DNA of 6,114 bases from an uncultured candidate division Zixibacteria bacterium (GTDB lineage Bacteria; Zixibacteria; MSB-5A5; GN15; FEB-12), in NCBI GenBank assembly GCA_913009765.1, contig CAJVYT010000277.1, positions 1 to 6,114 of the forward strand. Direction: 5' to 3'. A model generated the notes under the pieces. It saw nothing but the letters and a program-made list of their open reading frames with translations, ran no database searches and was not told the origin of the DNA. Shown here in pieces: positions 6,062 through 6,114 of the stretch; within the stretch, counting starts at the first letter, position 1, and each line of letters starts with the position of its first letter. The position numbers and the translations under genes were made by a program.

Positions 6062-6114
6062 AAAAAAAAAAAAACTAATATATCTAGTTTACCGTCATCG
6101 TCTCTATAAAACAA
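6062..6114 (+). other. A-run plus noisy copy of the adapter tail, artefact
   Basis: Thirteen A residues (6062-6074) follow the P7 end, as usual when a read runs past the adapter. From 6074, ACTAATATATCTAGTTTACC aligns without gaps to the index and P7 end starting at 6030 (ACTGATATATCTCGTATGCC). Roughly 26 of the first 36 positions match, and the last part decays further. This is best read as low-quality read tails assembled onto the contig. Confidence 0.85.

Overview
The window is one assembled contig carrying a block of tailed-phage (or prophage) head genes, flanked at both ends by untrimmed Illumina TruSeq adapter. Biological sequence runs from about 63 to 5995. Bases 5-62 match the 58-nt TruSeq universal (P5) adapter, and 5996-6061 match the indexed (P7) adapter. 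An A-run and a noisy second copy of the adapter tail fill 6062-6114. The window ends are therefore library artefacts, and the leftmost gene is cut by the adapter rather than by a biological boundary.

All genes lie on the minus strand, so transcription runs right to left in the classic HK97-type order: P27-family small terminase (5462-5860), large terminase (3823-5478), portal (2570-3826), prohead protease (1963-2625), major capsid protein (740-1951), a strong rho-independent terminator (709-734), a small 79-codon basic-tailed gene (460-699), and a partial MptE-like/'norphogenetic'-type protein (63-472). The first four genes overlap one another by 4 to 56 bp. The capsid gene follows the protease after 11 bp and has a strong Shine-Dalgarno site that overlaps the protease stop codon.

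These genes form one machine. The terminases cut and pump concatemeric DNA through the portal into a prohead built from the capsid protein. There is no separate scaffold gene: the N-terminal coiled 'delta' region of the capsid protein probably does that job and is removed by the protease. The capsid protein keeps the lysine, asparagine and glutamate of the HK97 covalent cross-link, so a chain-mail capsid is predicted.

The organism is a siphovirus-like or related HK97-fold phage. The canonical Shine-Dalgarno sites and close capsid similarity to coliphage HK97 suggest a Gram-negative, possibly gammaproteobacterial, host. The DNA looks moderately AT-rich by eye. Host and lifestyle cannot be fixed: no integrase, repressor, tail or lysis gene is present.

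The most interesting biological signal is at 472-499. The MptE-like reading frame has no usable start codon. It lies exactly in the -1 frame of the small gene before it, across a perfect A AAA AAG slippery heptamer preceded by a Shine-Dalgarno-like purine tract. This suggests programmed -1 frameshifting or polymerase slippage producing a fusion protein, with a one-base homopolymer error as the main alternative. The rest is an ordinary phage packaging and head module.
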